From Bactrocera neohumeralis (lineage: Eukaryota; Arthropoda; Insecta; Diptera; Tephritidae), in contig NC_065923.1 of NCBI RefSeq assembly GCF_024586455.1, positions 6,203,501 through 6,267,500 on the forward strand: a DNA stretch of 64,000 nucleotides, in the 5' to 3' direction. This document shows positions 47,243 to 59,941 of the stretch, piece after piece. Position 1 is the stretch's first letter. Each line of letters opens with the position of its first letter. The position numbers and the translations under genes are program-made. Under the pieces are notes generated by a model. That model did not search any database and had not been told where the DNA came from. It saw nothing but the letters and a program-made list of their open reading frames with translations.

Positions 47243-50200
47243 TGTTTCACTTTAATCAAATCCGTGCTGCACACAACGTTCCCCGTCGAGCGCTAGTTGC
47301 GTATAAAAAGGTTGACTTATTGCTTCCTTTGTTTTAAAACGAATCGAATGCAAGCTTTACATTTTCTTTAAAAAGTATTATCATTAATTAGAATATCATT
47401 ATCATTGGCTACAGCGAGTGCATGATTGCATATATGTCCGGTATGTGTGCAAGTTCATAGATCCATAACATGTAAACGTTATACTTTTTACAAGTATCCT
47501 TAGGGATAGTTAAATTTCACTTGATTCCCACTTAATCTTTATCCGCTCCATCTAATGAAGTCTTCAATCACGTCCCTTGAAAGCGCGTTTTTACACGCAG
47601 TTTTGGTTGCATTCCAAGCAATTTGCACAATAATATTGACACGCGACGCATAGAATTTTAGAATTTGGAATAGCATGCACCAATGCCTAAGCGATTGTAC
47701 TCTAAAACCTTACTAAAACACTCTTCAGTTCGGGAGCGCCTTTGCGTTTCCGCTATGAACTCCATGACGTTGTTGTAGTTAGATTCGTTACGAATGCACA
47801 TACTCGCTTGTGAAAAGCTTTGTTCAACTCGGGGACTGTTTCGCAGTCTGAAGTTCGAGCTAACTGCGTGCGTTTGTCATCAGCAGAAGTTCTAAGTCAA
47901 CTTTTTTCTAATTATCAATTTTTGTTTAGTTTTTTTTTAATCGATTTTAGATATATTAAAATGGCATTGCATTACTAAGAAGACTATATTAAATAAAATA
48001 TATTTAAAAGTGCACTCGGTTATCAGAGTATCCTCTCATCATAATTATATAACTTTAATATTTATTTTATTTACATTATTAAAATTTTCAAGGACTTTTA
48101 TTGCAAACGAACTTTCCCGCTATGAGACGATGAAAACATTGAAAATAATTTGATCGAAAGAGACTGCAATGAAGCTTACCTGGAAATGAGACTGGAAGCT
48201 TAAAGAAATTAGAAATTTTTTAAATAAAAAATAAAATAAAATAAATTAAATATTTATATGCAGCTTTTAACTGATAATTATTAAGCCTTCATAAGGTTCA
48301 GTTTACGAATAAATTTAACGAAATTGAATCATAATAATATACTTTTTGTAATCTTCACCATCTGCTGTAGTGTCTTATATATCTATGTATTATATTCCGT
48401 CGTCCATTAAATGCGCTTGGCAAAAATGCTGGAAATACTGAAACTCCTTGTACTGAATGTTTTGAATCTCCCAACCTTATCAGCGAAATGAACCGTCTTA
48501 TTACAAAATTCTATAACTTATGTAACAGCCGAGACTTTGTCCCACGAATGTGTGGTATATTTGCTGGGAGTTGCATAAGAAAAAACACAAAGAGAAAATT
48601 GTGTATTTGAAAATTTAAATCAGACACCTCTTGGGTTCAGCTTGAAAGCGTGTACGCGTTCTTACATATATACATACATAAAAACTAGTTTAAGCACATG
48701 CAATATGTATGTACCTACTTACCGGCTGCAGTCCGTCTTTCAAGGTGGAGGGCCACATGGTTGAATGTACTATTACCGAGGCAGACTATGTGCTAACCCG
48801 AGAAGGAACATTGCAAATATGTGCGTGCTGCAATCGCTGAAGTTGTACTCGTGAGTGCTAAGTCAGGTATTGTGGGTATGAGAAAAATTAATCGTTAAAT
48901 GCGAAGCTTTGATTTTTAATAAGCTCGACGTACTCTCAAGTCAACTTTCTTTCAAAAATGCTGAAAGTGTGCACGATGTCGACTTCTGAAATTTGGAATA
49001 TTTTATTTTTTTGCAATTTTTTTTTGCATTCAAAGTAAAGTATGTGGCTAAATTATTAGAGCAACCAAAATTCTTTATAGTATTTCTAAACTTTGCATAC
49101 ATATTGAAAGAAAATAGAAATTTTGTAACGAGGTATTTTGGGTTTCGTAAAATTTGTCCCGACTGTGCCTGAAATATAAATCGTTAAATTGTTTTTTTTT
49201 TTTTTAATTTTATGAACTTTCTGTTAAGTTTGATCTCTAAATTTTAATCAGTTACCTTTGGCAGCTGCTTGTTTAGACGAAAACAGTTTGTCTTGTCATT
49301 TTTGCCCAAAAAATAAAGCAAAAATTCAAAAAATATCCAAAAAATAAAAGTAGTTGTATATAGTATAAATGTGACACCCTGTAAAACTTTAAATCATTAA
49401 CATTGTTTTGCTACACTGGATCACTTTCTGCTCAGTTAATGCTAAAGCTAACTGTCAAACTTCTGTCAATCTTAATTGAATTTGGCGGAAACTTGACATG
49501 ACTGATTGTAACTGTGCTGCCTAATATCCGCTAAATTAAATAGTTTTGAATTCATGCGTATGCTTGCTTTTCGTCTAATGGATCTAGCCAAAGAGCCGTC
49601 TACAGATAAATATTAAAATAAAAATGCAGCTGTATACTTGAATGTTGAAACATTTGGCAGAATAACATCAGTGTTTGGGTATCAGAATTCGTATTTTTAT
49701 TCAACTTAAAGCTGCGAACTCGTGTGGAGTTCCCAAATTTATGCATTATTAAATTTTTTCAATCATTTCACGGGTGATTTTCAGAATTTGTTGAAAGAAA
49801 TATGAAAAATGTAATTATATTAACGTTGTTAACCGACCTAACTGTTAAAATATATTTTGAACAACTGCAAAATGATTCCCTCAATATTTGTTGTTATGAT
49901 TTAGATGTGAGTTGGGTCCAAAGGTTAAGCTTAGCAATGAACTATGGATGTATGGCTGGTTCTTACGTCAAAACCAAAGGGTTATTATTCGCATAGAACC
50001 AACAAAACTGTATTTTGAATTCAATAACTTTGAGCGAAACCAAAATAATGTTGATATGGATGAATAGATATATGGATATTTTTGGAGAAAAATAAAAACT
50101 CACACATCTTTTCTGTGTAATAATTGATTCGTTAATGTATTTTATAAAATTGCTCACTTATTATACATAATTTACGAACTGATAGATACAAATACAAGGC

Positions 50201-50262
50201 CTCGACTGCACTCAACTAACGAGTACACATATATATGTATGTAGTAGTAATATCCTTCCAGA
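47243..50262. other. Spacer between elongases 1 and 2
   Basis: About 3 kb, AT-rich, no supported gene. It contains the elongase 1 promoter at its left end (a TATAAAAA at 47301-47308 is on the wrong strand for that gene) and the elongase 2 3' UTR at its right end. The frame at 49802-49996 has no family resemblance. Confidence 0.4.
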
Positions 50263-51231
50263 TCACTTACTTTTCTCAACTTTCTTTTTCGCATCCAAAT
50301 AACTTTTCTTATAGAAACTACCGAAGAGGTAAATCATCATGACGGCTTGTATCACAGCGAACACACAGAATGTCTTCGACACCGAACAGCTCGTATCCAC
50401 GACTAGTGGCCACAGATTGTGTATTAATGCCAAAACAAACTGTACAATTTGTATTTGCGTGATGTACTTTTTCCACCACAGCGAGTTTTTCACATTGGGA
50501 CTGGAGGCACTCACAAAGTAGTAGCCGTACATTATCACATGCACAATGGAGTTCATGATGCCGGTGATGGCCGCATGTCCACCAGTGCCGATAATGCGCA
50601 TATAAATAAATGATATGCTGGTCATCAAGATGTGATGATAGACATGCAGAAAGGTCACTTGCTTATAGCTCTTGCGCAGCACAAAAAATATCGTATCGAA
50701 AAGATCGAGAAACTTGTTGATTACATAAGCGTAACTGGCCACCATTTCAATCGACTTGAGCGGATGTTCCCAAGGCAACACCGTTATGCAAGAAATAGGC
50801 ACGGCTTTCTTGTAGAAGTACACATAAATGCCCTGAAATATAGTCAAACCATAAATGTGTCAGTTGTAGTTCAAAACGTTTTGGCGCAATTCATGTCACT
50901 TGTGGACTATAGACTTACACAAACCGCCATGACAGCGTTGAAAAGTATCTGCATTATGTTGTAGTAACGCAAAACGCCCGTCAACTTGTAGGGTTCCCGA
51001 TTCTTCATAAACCATGGTCCTATTCTGAACACAAACGAAACATATGCGATTTCGATGAGTATAACTGGCAGTATGGCACCATGGTAGGGTAGATAGTTGT
51101 AGCCTGTTGATAAATTATGAAAATTATATAAGTGTGTATTCACTAAGCACTTCCACATTCACGTGCTCACCTTCCTTGGTGGGGCTGGGGCTTGTTACCA
51201 GGACGTAGGCACTTTCCACAATATCCATCAT
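50263..51231 (-). CDS. Very-long-chain fatty acid elongase, array copy 2
   Basis: Three coding exons: 51231-51171, 51103-50919 and 50832-50263, about 271 residues. Intron positions match copy 1: the first splits a Gly codon just before YNYLPYHGA, the second is in phase 0 after MAVC. Motifs are FRIGPWFMKNREPYKL, KFLDLFDTIFFVLRKSYKQ, HVYHH at 145-149, GYYFVSAS and SLWWKKYITQIQIVQF. The predicted enzyme is an ER multi-pass condensing elongase with all usual motifs intact. The C-terminus, DAKKKVEKSK, is lysine-rich. Two in-frame ATGs open the frame (51231 and 51228); the first is used here. It is closer to copy 3 than to copy 1 by eye. Confidence 0.94.
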
Positions 51232-52335
51232 GTTGACTTTCGCCGACTACGAAGCTCGTTCAATCACTTTGGCATACTGTTGCGCCTCAGTTTCGTGTCG
51301 ACATTAGAACTGCGCGATTTGTGTCGGACCCAATTCTACATAATTTCAATTCACTGATTTAATTAAGTTCAAAGTGTCAGAGGAATACTTAATTTTTGTC
51401 GATTTGTTTTTGGTTTAGTCGGGAATTACATAAAAGTATTTCATTGCACCATTTGAAAACTTTTTTGTAGACACTTTCAATAAATTATAACTGATAGCAC
51501 TATTCATACTTAACACCATAAAAATATTTATACATACTAACATATGTATGTACATATATATATTCTCATATGTATGTATGTAACTACATAAAAAAATAAT
51601 ATTTTTTTTTTTGAAAATTATATTAATTCTGCGCAAGCCAAAGTAAAACTCGTAAATTAATAAATTTTTGGTTTTCTGGAAGCCTTGGCCTTGTCATTAG
51701 GCAAAATAGTTCACCGTTTTTGGCACAGAACCTTCGCAATTCCGGCCTTTAGAGTTTTCTTAAATTCCTTATTTATACTTCGATGTATCTTCATGAGAAA
51801 GTTATGATATTTTTGGTCGTAGGCAAGTTTTCAATTGTTTTAAAGATAATATGAATACTTAGGTCATCTACTTTCACAAATTTCTATATAACACAAATTA
51901 GAGCTTGTTTTCTCATACTGAAAACTCCACAAAATAATCATCAACTAATAAAGGGAATATATGATTTACCTGAACTGTCCAGGTTTCTTAGAGTAAAATA
52001 TATAGTTCTCTTCCCTTTTTATTCCCTCATAATCTCCCAAGAGAAGCCCTCCACAAATAGCAAAAGTATACTCATTTCCTTAAGACCTAATTGTAGGCTC
52101 TGAATGACGTAAGTACATATTTATTCTTCCATTTTGACAGCCATATAAGTTGTCTTAATTGTTTTTGATCCCCTTAAATTCAGAAGCGTTCTAGATCGCT
52201 TAATGCTGCTTTATTTCGAAAGGTATTACTAACAAGACATCACATTTTTAACATATTTCGTACGTTTAAAGATTTTAACGAGTATTTTGCTCATATCAGC
52301 TGGATTTTTATTACTAAATAAATAATTAATTAAAT
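51232..52335. other. Spacer between elongases 2 and 3
   Basis: About 1.1 kb, AT-rich. CATA/TATG repeats lie at about 51536-51582. A minus-strand frame at 51636-51415 reads through them and is not called. Confidence 0.4.
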
Positions 52336-53291
52336 TTACCGTGTTTTAGCTTCCTGCGCTACACGGGCTTCCTTTTTCGGTCTTGTGATGTACGTTCTAA
52401 TATAAAAGCTACTAAAAAGGTAAATCATGAAGATAGCTTGTGAAGATGATAACAGCAAGAGGAACTTTGGATAATCGCAATCCGTTTGCACCACCAAGGG
52501 CCACATTTGGTGAACGAATAACACCACGAACTGGATGAGCTGCAGCTTGGTCACATATTTCTTCCACCACAGCGAGTTCTTCATTTCCGGATGTGTCGCA
52601 CTCACCAGATAATACGCGTACATTACCGCGTGCACAAAGGAATTCAAAATTCCAACCGTGGCTGGATGCCCACCACCGCCCGAATACCGCATGTAGATCA
52701 AGGCCAGAGATGATATCATGATGTGGTGATAAACGTGCAGAAATGTGACTTGCTTGTAGCTCTTGCGCAGCACAAAGAATATTGTGTCAAAGTAATCGAT
52801 GAATTTGTTGAATACATACAAGGCGCTCATGAGTCCTTCAATATTCTTCAGCGGATGACCGGTGGGCAGTATGGTGATGCAACTGAGGGCCAACGGAGCC
52901 TTTATCACATACAAGTAAAGACCCTAAAATACAAACAAACATGTCTATTAGAATGAGACACATTAAGTGTAGTCCGACACTCACCAAGGTTGAAATGACG
53001 GCATTGTAAATGATTTGTCCAATATTGTAGTACCGTAGCACTGACCTCAGGTTGTAGGGTTGACGGTTTCTCATAAAGAACGGCCCGATTTTGAATACGA
53101 ACAACACATAGAAGATGGTGGTTAGCAGATATGGCAGCAAGGCGCCATGGTAGGGCAGAAAGCGGTTGCCTGCTGTAAAGAATTTTAAGATATTATCTAT
53201 CTTCTTCGTATTTTGCCATGAGTAACTACTTACTGGATAGATCACCTGGCGCTGTTAGAAATCCGTATATACTGTCGATTATGTTCGCCAT
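52336..53291 (-). CDS. Very-long-chain fatty acid elongase, array copy 3
   Basis: Three coding exons: 53291-53234 (MANIIDSIYGFLTAPGDLS), 53172-52985 and 52923-52336, about 277 residues. Splice positions correspond to copies 1 and 2. Motifs are NRFLPYHGALLP, FKIGPFFMRNRQPYNLRSV, KFIDYFDTIFFVLRKSYKQ, HVYHH at 145-149, MYAYYLVSA and SLWWKKYVTKLQLIQF. All ELOVL catalytic signatures are intact. The tail (RPKKEARVAQEAKTR) is charged. The three genes share orientation and exon structure, which shows that they arose by tandem duplication. As in other flies, such clusters often serve cuticular lipid or pheromone synthesis, but the substrate here is unknown. Confidence 0.94.
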
Positions 53292-53759
53292 GGCGCTCGG
53301 TTAGGTTGACGAGTGCGCTTCTGGGCGTTGAGAAGCAGAATAACTTCTCGTTGGTGACATTCAAACAAGAACTCTGTTGCGATTGACAATTAAAAATTCA
53401 TTGAAGGTGTTGTAAGCGCATTGTTAAGCGTGCACGTCCATGATTTGTGAATCCCAGAAATGTAATAAGACAATCAACTTAAATATATGTGCATAAACCC
53501 TAATTTGCAAGCATTTATGTATATTGTACACTGAGCGAAATATACGCCAAAGCAACTTGAATTTAGTGAAATAGACTGTCCCTAAAACCATCTGAAAAGC
53601 TAGTTTTTCGTGTTTTGGGGAGTTTACTTTATCACGAACACAAGGGTTTAAGTGGCACAAAGTGTCCTGTGGCAGTCGCAAAGTCATCGAAAACTTGTCT
53701 TATGGGTTATTTCCCATTTTTCTAGTTATTAAGAAAGTATCCATTTTTCTAAAATATTA
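53292..53759. other. Upstream region of elongase 3
   Basis: Expected to hold the elongase 3 promoter. No core promoter motif was identified and no gene is visible. Confidence 0.35.
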
Positions 53760-54380
53760 AAATTTATTAAAAAAGTCTTTTCGTAATTGCAATCAAACTT
53801 CCACTTATTTTTTTATATTTATAATGAACTTTGATGAACCACATTTTGGTTGACCACTTTTTGCCATTTTTCCGCTTGAGACATTATTGTATCAGTGTAA
53901 ACCTTTTCTGGTTTCTCATTTTCATTTTACTCCATTAAGGGAGATCTGCATTGACCGAAAAAATGATAGTCCGATTGTGCAAGCTCACGGCTATATGGTG
54001 GATGCATCAAAACTTCCCAGAAAAACTCTCCCAGTTTTTGCCGAGTCATCAAAGATGTGTGTTGTCTAGCGTTGTGCTCATGGAAGACGAAGCGCTTTCT
54101 GTGGATCAGTTCCGACCCTTTTTTTCAAGTGCTTGCTTCAATCTCATCAGTTATTGACCGTAAAATGTAAACCCATAGTCTTAATTCGGACCTTTTTTAT
54201 ACAAAAATTTCAAAATATAGCGAATTTCTTAATTATTTTCACTAATTTTTGAACAGTTAACTTTCTTTCGACTTTCATGAATTTTTTTGGTATGAATCAA
54301 TGTGATTGGTAGCACCGGAGACATACGACTGCAACGACATCTATTGACAAAATACGAAAAGACTTTATCGTCTACCAATA
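53760..54380. mobile_element. Internally deleted mariner element, copy 2
   Basis: Inverted ends AAAGTCTTTTCGTA at 53772-53785 and TACGAAAAGACTTT at 54353-54366 match perfectly over 14 bp. The interior aligns with the mariner at 15.8-17.0 kb: the GCATCAAAACTTCC, TTTTTGCCGAGTCATCAAA and CTCATCAGTT blocks recur in order, as does the right-end CTGCAACGACATCTATTGAC. About 450 bp corresponding to roughly 16340-16800 of copy 1 are missing. The coding frame is broken, so this is a short non-autonomous relic. Confidence 0.82.
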
Positions 54381-57300
54381 TAAGTGAAAAAAATCTATTA
54401 GTAGGTTAATCCTGCTTTCTTTTCTTCTTTTCTAACATTTTTCATAAATTCGTCAACTTATCCTTCCTTTTTTAACAATATTGCAATTGTGACACACTTT
54501 TTTGCGCCAAAGATCTTTTAGAAAAATCGTCAGAATTGCAGAAGGCAGGTCGCAGAACACTCTCTTCATATGCACTTGTTCTGTTGCTTTGGTACAAACG
54601 TACTTAATATTCATTAGAGCTTATATCAATGGAATTCCAAAGTCTCGAAGCTTTTATCCACTATATATGGTAATCATTTTACAGTTACCTCATATGAGTA
54701 CCCACTTCAGTGCACGCGCTAATTACATGTAGTAAATTGGTAAATGCTTGTATGTATGTGTGCATATTCGCAAGTAAATAGGTGAATCCGCTTGTGGAAC
54801 TTAGCAGTTCGCGTTCAAAAAGGTGTCAAAGGTGACGCCTATAACAAGCAAGAATGGTGAAAAGACAAAAAATGCATGCAGTTAACAAAGAACAAGAGAA
54901 AAGGGAAAATGCCCACAAATGGCACGCTTTCGCTTTAAACACAGGCGTTCGACATTTAAGCTTAGCACACGAACACCATAAGCTGTCCCAGCAGGAAAAA
55001 GTTTCTTAAAGTCACCAATTCAATTTATATTAATTCAATTGTTTTTAGTGCATATTTAATAGTAAAATGTTGCTGTTATATTTTGATGACGGCATAATAA
55101 AACTTTTTTAATGCTGGAGATGCGAACAGCCGAATATTTTTTTTCAATTCGCAACTTCGAAATTATTTCGTAAGGCATTGCCAGAACATTTCGTTTTCAG
55201 TCCTACTGGGCCGCATATTACAAGTGCTGAGTTGTATTCTTGTTTGAAGCGCCCTTAAGTAGGCTACAATTGTGTACATGATGTACTTGCTGCAAATCGG
55301 TGCAAATCTGATTTAATGATTTACTTGTTGGTGCTTTATTGAACGTGTGTTAGAAGGTGTTTGAGCGCTGCGGGGCCGTGTGCTGGCAATTGGCACCTTA
55401 ATAAAATAGAATATAAACTTTGACACGACCTCTTGGAACCAACACAACCGAACTCGATGCAAATACTGACTGCGCCTGAAGCCCTAGAATGGCGCAACAT
55501 GTTTTTTTCAATTGCAAATTGCCATTGTGAGCAAGCCGCACTCAAGTGTAATGCATTCAAATTCAAGTGATTGTGTGATACTTGATTACATTTAAATAAA
55601 TTTATTGAAATATATTTGTAAATTTATGACATAAACATGTATGGGTGTGTGTGGTGGCGCACTACGTCTCTCAATGTTAATGTATTCCAACACATGTGAT
55701 TTTTAATTTCTTGTGAATGAATTAGAATTTAACCGATTAGACATTCTACTTTTGTCTGACTGAAGAGAGAGAAAGAGAAATCTCAGCAGAAAGTTTTAAC
55801 GATAAAAAAAATTCGGTTATTGAAACAATTTTCTTATGCTTCCAATCAAGTTTTATTTAAGAAATTGCTACAAACTCTAAAATATAAAAAAACTTAATTA
55901 AACGAAAATACAATTTTTAGATATTAAAATCATAACACTCTTTTTTTATTTTTGTACAAGCAATTAACGAATTCCTATACTTTACGCTTTCGCGAATTTA
56001 TGAGTTAAGCACATGAATATCTAATTTTTGGAATATCTTAAATATTTGAAGCAAGAATTCACCTTCATGGTTCTAGCATCTGTTTCTTTGGTGTTTTCTT
56101 AAAATTTTATTCAGACAAAGCTTCCGTTGAACTTGAACGAATTTGCCATTTTTTTGTTTTAAACCGAAATGGCTTTCTAATTATTTATACAATTTTTCCA
56201 AAAAAAATTAGCTGACGTCACCAAATAAATTATTAAATATAATTGCCCAGAAAAGATTCTGGATTATTTTTAAATGAAATTTAAATTTTTTAATCTCTTT
56301 TTTTAGAAATTTATTATAATTTATCTGTTTGCATATTTTCTTTATAATTAACTTCCCCCAAAGCATGAAAATAGGAAATTTGGGACTTTTTTATTTTTCT
56401 TTTTTCGCGGAAACAGTTAAAATTGAGTGCGATTGAATTCGTAATTTAGTTGAAAATATTTTTGGTAAATAAAAGAAAATCTTTGTTTTGCATGTACATA
56501 AATATCATTCATCTCTTGTTAGACGCCTTTTTGTGACTGTCTATTTATTCAAACAATCTGGCCCACATCCATAGCCATAAAGTAAATACAAGACATACTT
56601 ATGTTTGTATGTGCATTCCCACACAAAACACATTTGAGTGCCCGGCAAGCCTCTTAATAAACTTTTAATTGTTGATTTTGTAAAACTCGCTTACATACAT
56701 ACGTCCAGCAGTATTGTGTCTGTGTTTGTGTGTACTCAGAACTGATTTGAAGGCAATTTTTAGAAATTGACTAACCCAATTTATAAGGAGCTGTTAATTG
56801 GCGTAATTGCGGAGGTTTTTTTCTGGTTTTATAAATTCGTCGTAAATTATTATTTATTGCGTTCGAATAGTACTTAAATCCAGTGGATTCATTCAAATTT
56901 AGTACCGATGTATTGCGCTTCATACTGTGAACAGAGTTACCAGCTAAACGCTTGTAGGTAATTAATTTTTGTTGACTATGAATTGTATGACTTGGACGAA
57001 CTATATTGAACAATATTTTTTTAACAAGATTCCAGGAAATAAACTAACTTGATTTGGCTTACACTTTTTGCAATGGCTTGCGTCTTATTCCACGGAGAGA
57101 AATTTTGTGGTAACAAACCATGAGGTTACCTCGCAGCATTTTTTCCTCGTTACCGGCTTTCTTAAGACGTGTTAACCCTTTGTCCTCTTTATTAATGATA
57201 AGGAGAGTGTTTTTCATCAACATTATTTGGCACCGAAGAGCTAGGAAAAGATTCTTTTCAAATATAATACAATATAATATCATGGAGAGCAGATGTTTTG

Positions 57301-57870
57301 AAGGTCGAAATAATTTCGGTGAAAAAGTATTTTAGATATGTAGCATATATTTTTGTATGAATTGTAATATTTTAATTATCCAAAATATATATACTAAAAT
57401 TATTCAAATATTGTCTTACAATTTTAAGAATTTTCATCTTTTATTTTGCTTACTTCTAATAATGTACAAAAATGCCAACTATTAGGAACTGAAATGGATA
57501 CAATAACCCGTGCACTTACATATATAAACACGAATATGAAGAAAATATTCACAAAATTAGAACGGAAGTAGAAAAGACAGGAAATGAGGGGTGAGGGAAT
57601 TGGGTCGATCGATTCAGTGCAAACACTATGTAAATGTTAAGAATTTGCAGAAAATATAAGCAATTAACACGCAATTTTCCACCTGGCTGGCGTAGCGCCT
57701 GAAACTAGACTGTGTAGACGCCACAAGCAGCGATGGGGCGGATAAAAAGGTTTGCTTGCTTAAAGCATGTACTGATTTTGATGTATTTTCCCATACATTA
57801 TATATATGTATATGCATACTTATTTATTTAAGTTCATACAGACCTGCTCACTCTGCGTTGTGAGCATATA
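54381..57870. other. Intergenic, very AT-rich
   Basis: About 3.5 kb with no supported gene. Minus-strand frames at 56771-57013 and 57059-57283 are basic but match no family. Poly-T and poly-A runs are frequent between 55.8 and 56.5 kb. Confidence 0.4.
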
Positions 57871-58050
57871 AACTGGGTTTTCAATAGGGACGCTACAAAA
57901 GTAGACTGATAGGGACAACAAACGACACTATATTTTTTCCCGATCTTTTGACATTTCTCTTCATGGAAAGATATACGATCACACAACGAGTCCAAATTAT
58001 TAAAATTTACTACCGAAATTCGGAGTGAGTGGCCTCAACTTTAAGCGCTA
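57871..58050 (+). mobile_element. Transposase N-terminal scrap (DUF4817-like helix-turn-helix)
   Basis: From the ATG at 57963 the frame reads MERYTITQRVQIIKIYYRN then SE, a TGA stop, and VASTLSA. The pattern is the start of the DUF4817 helix-turn-helix domain of a mariner-superfamily transposase, common in insect genomes. The stop replaces a Ser codon by one base. Nothing of the catalytic domain follows. GGGTTTTCAATAGGGACGC just upstream may be the element's end. Confidence 0.55.
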
Positions 58051-59846
58051 TCATATATACTTTTTGGTAATTAACTTCAAGCTGCTAGGCAGTCGTGCTT
58101 GTAATCAGTATGAGACGTATATCTAGCGAGCCTCATTTATTAATATCAAATTTTATAGTAATTTCCTTGGTGAAATCAAAGTTGTCAAATTATTACTATC
58201 CCATGGTCCTCAATGCTTCTCAATTATGGTTTCCAATGAATTCATTTAGTTGTGACAACAACAATTACAAAAAAATCGAATTTATACAAATAGTAAGCAT
58301 TCTTATGAGTTCACATGTCTACAAACATATATTCATGCAATTCATCAGCATCTTCAGACGAGTGATTGACAACCGCCCGGATATTCGAAATGGGGGTTGC
58401 ATTCGTTGTTTGGTTTATCTAATACAAGTATTTTCGTAGTTAAATCACTTGAAACGCTCAAGTTTTCCGCAATCCACTCACATATGTACATTCACTTTCA
58501 AATTGTGAAGTGGAAAATTTTTACGATTAATATTAATGATTTTATTTTGCCAATCATTTCGTCACATTGTGGGAATTCACATACTTAATATAAGGACTAA
58601 TTAGAATAAATGAATATATGCTGAAAATGACGCTCTGAAATGGGAATGTTTTATTAAAGGCTGAATTAAAAATATATTGAAAAAAAGATGTTAACAAATA
58701 TTTCTAAGATTTTTGTTAGAGGATAACAGAAATTTGTGATTTAGAGCTTGATACCCCGGAATAAGTTCGGAGAAGTTTTTTTTATCACTAACTATTTAAC
58801 TATAAAATATTTTAAGCGGGTATTCTTAGTCTTATTATTGTGTTCTGCTGCTTTGCACATGATAAATATACATGAGATTACAAATGAGGAAAGATAAAAG
58901 TAATAAGATCCTACGAAAAACTATAACGGTATCAAAAAGAACTCAATTAAAGAATTGGGCTCTCAAAATAGCGAATGTTGTTAAAATTCGGACAAGTTTC
59001 ACATTCCTGCTAAAAATAAAAAGACAGTCTAAAGCCACTACTTCAATTGAGCACCAAAAAAATACTTATAAAGCCGTCTGCTTCAAGCCCAATATTCCCT
59101 AAAAATACATTGTCTTCTCCACAGTCGTGAGCGGAGGTTTTTAATACTTGATCTCAGAATAGTTATAAGGAAGTGTCACAGTAATGTCAGTTGGATTAAA
59201 CTTTCACTAATAGTTCAGTAGACTGATGAGCTCATCAGCGAGTCGATATCAAGAGTTCTATCAAACATTTTCTAATACCAGTGATATTTTCAGCAGTTTT
59301 CCGAAAACGATTGCGGATACCATACGTTTATTCAATCTTATGAACTTTTGCAATTTTTTGTTTTTATAAAACACACTTAGATATACAGTCATCTCGTACA
59401 TACTATATGGATGGAGAAGTCAGGTATAGAAGTTCAGGCAAGTGAGGGAAGTTCTTTGACCACCATTCACTTGGTAGTGGAAAGAAACTATTCTTTTACA
59501 TATGGCTCAAGCAGCTCACGCCTTCTGGTTTTGGCCCAATTATCCTCGCTAAAAAACATCCGTTTGAAGGCGATCTAAAGTGAGAAGGCGAAATATCCTC
59601 TCCACAGGGTTGTGAGCTAGGACCCGCGACGTAAAATCTGTTGAAGACCATTTTTTGAAATAAAATTTAAATGAAGTACGGTCAATAGCCTTTACTAATG
59701 TTTTTCCTCCAAATATGTACTTGGCATGCGTCATTTCTAGAAAGTTCTTCAGTCTAAACTCACAAACAGAACTACTGTGCCAATTAGTGACTGTGACAGT
59801 TTAATTGCTTGTTTTGATGTCCAAGTACGCATTGCAATCAGACGAG
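58051..59846. other. Intergenic upstream of the first odorant receptor
   Basis: No supported gene. A frame of 114 codons at 58095-58439 and one of 76 codons at 58872-59102 look random. The sequence at 59400-59750 may be an old repeat but I could not place it. Confidence 0.35.
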
Positions 59847-59854
59847 TATAAATA
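59847..59854 (+). promoter_or_regulatory. TATA box of the first odorant receptor gene
   Basis: TATAAATA lies 88 bp upstream of the ATG at 59942. A start site about 30 bp downstream (about 59880) would give a short 5' leader. Motif seen; function inferred. Confidence 0.5.
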
Positions 59855-59941
59855 CAGGTAACGCAATTCTTCGTATGCGTGATTAGTTTTCTCAGCTATA
59901 AAGCAACGTACCGTTATAAAGTTTTTTCTACGCACAGCGAA

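Noticed and set aside
56771..57283. Two basic minus-strand frames resembling small ribosomal-type proteins
   Set aside because: I compared them from memory with small mitochondrial ribosomal proteins and found no match; no joining splice sites keep the frame.
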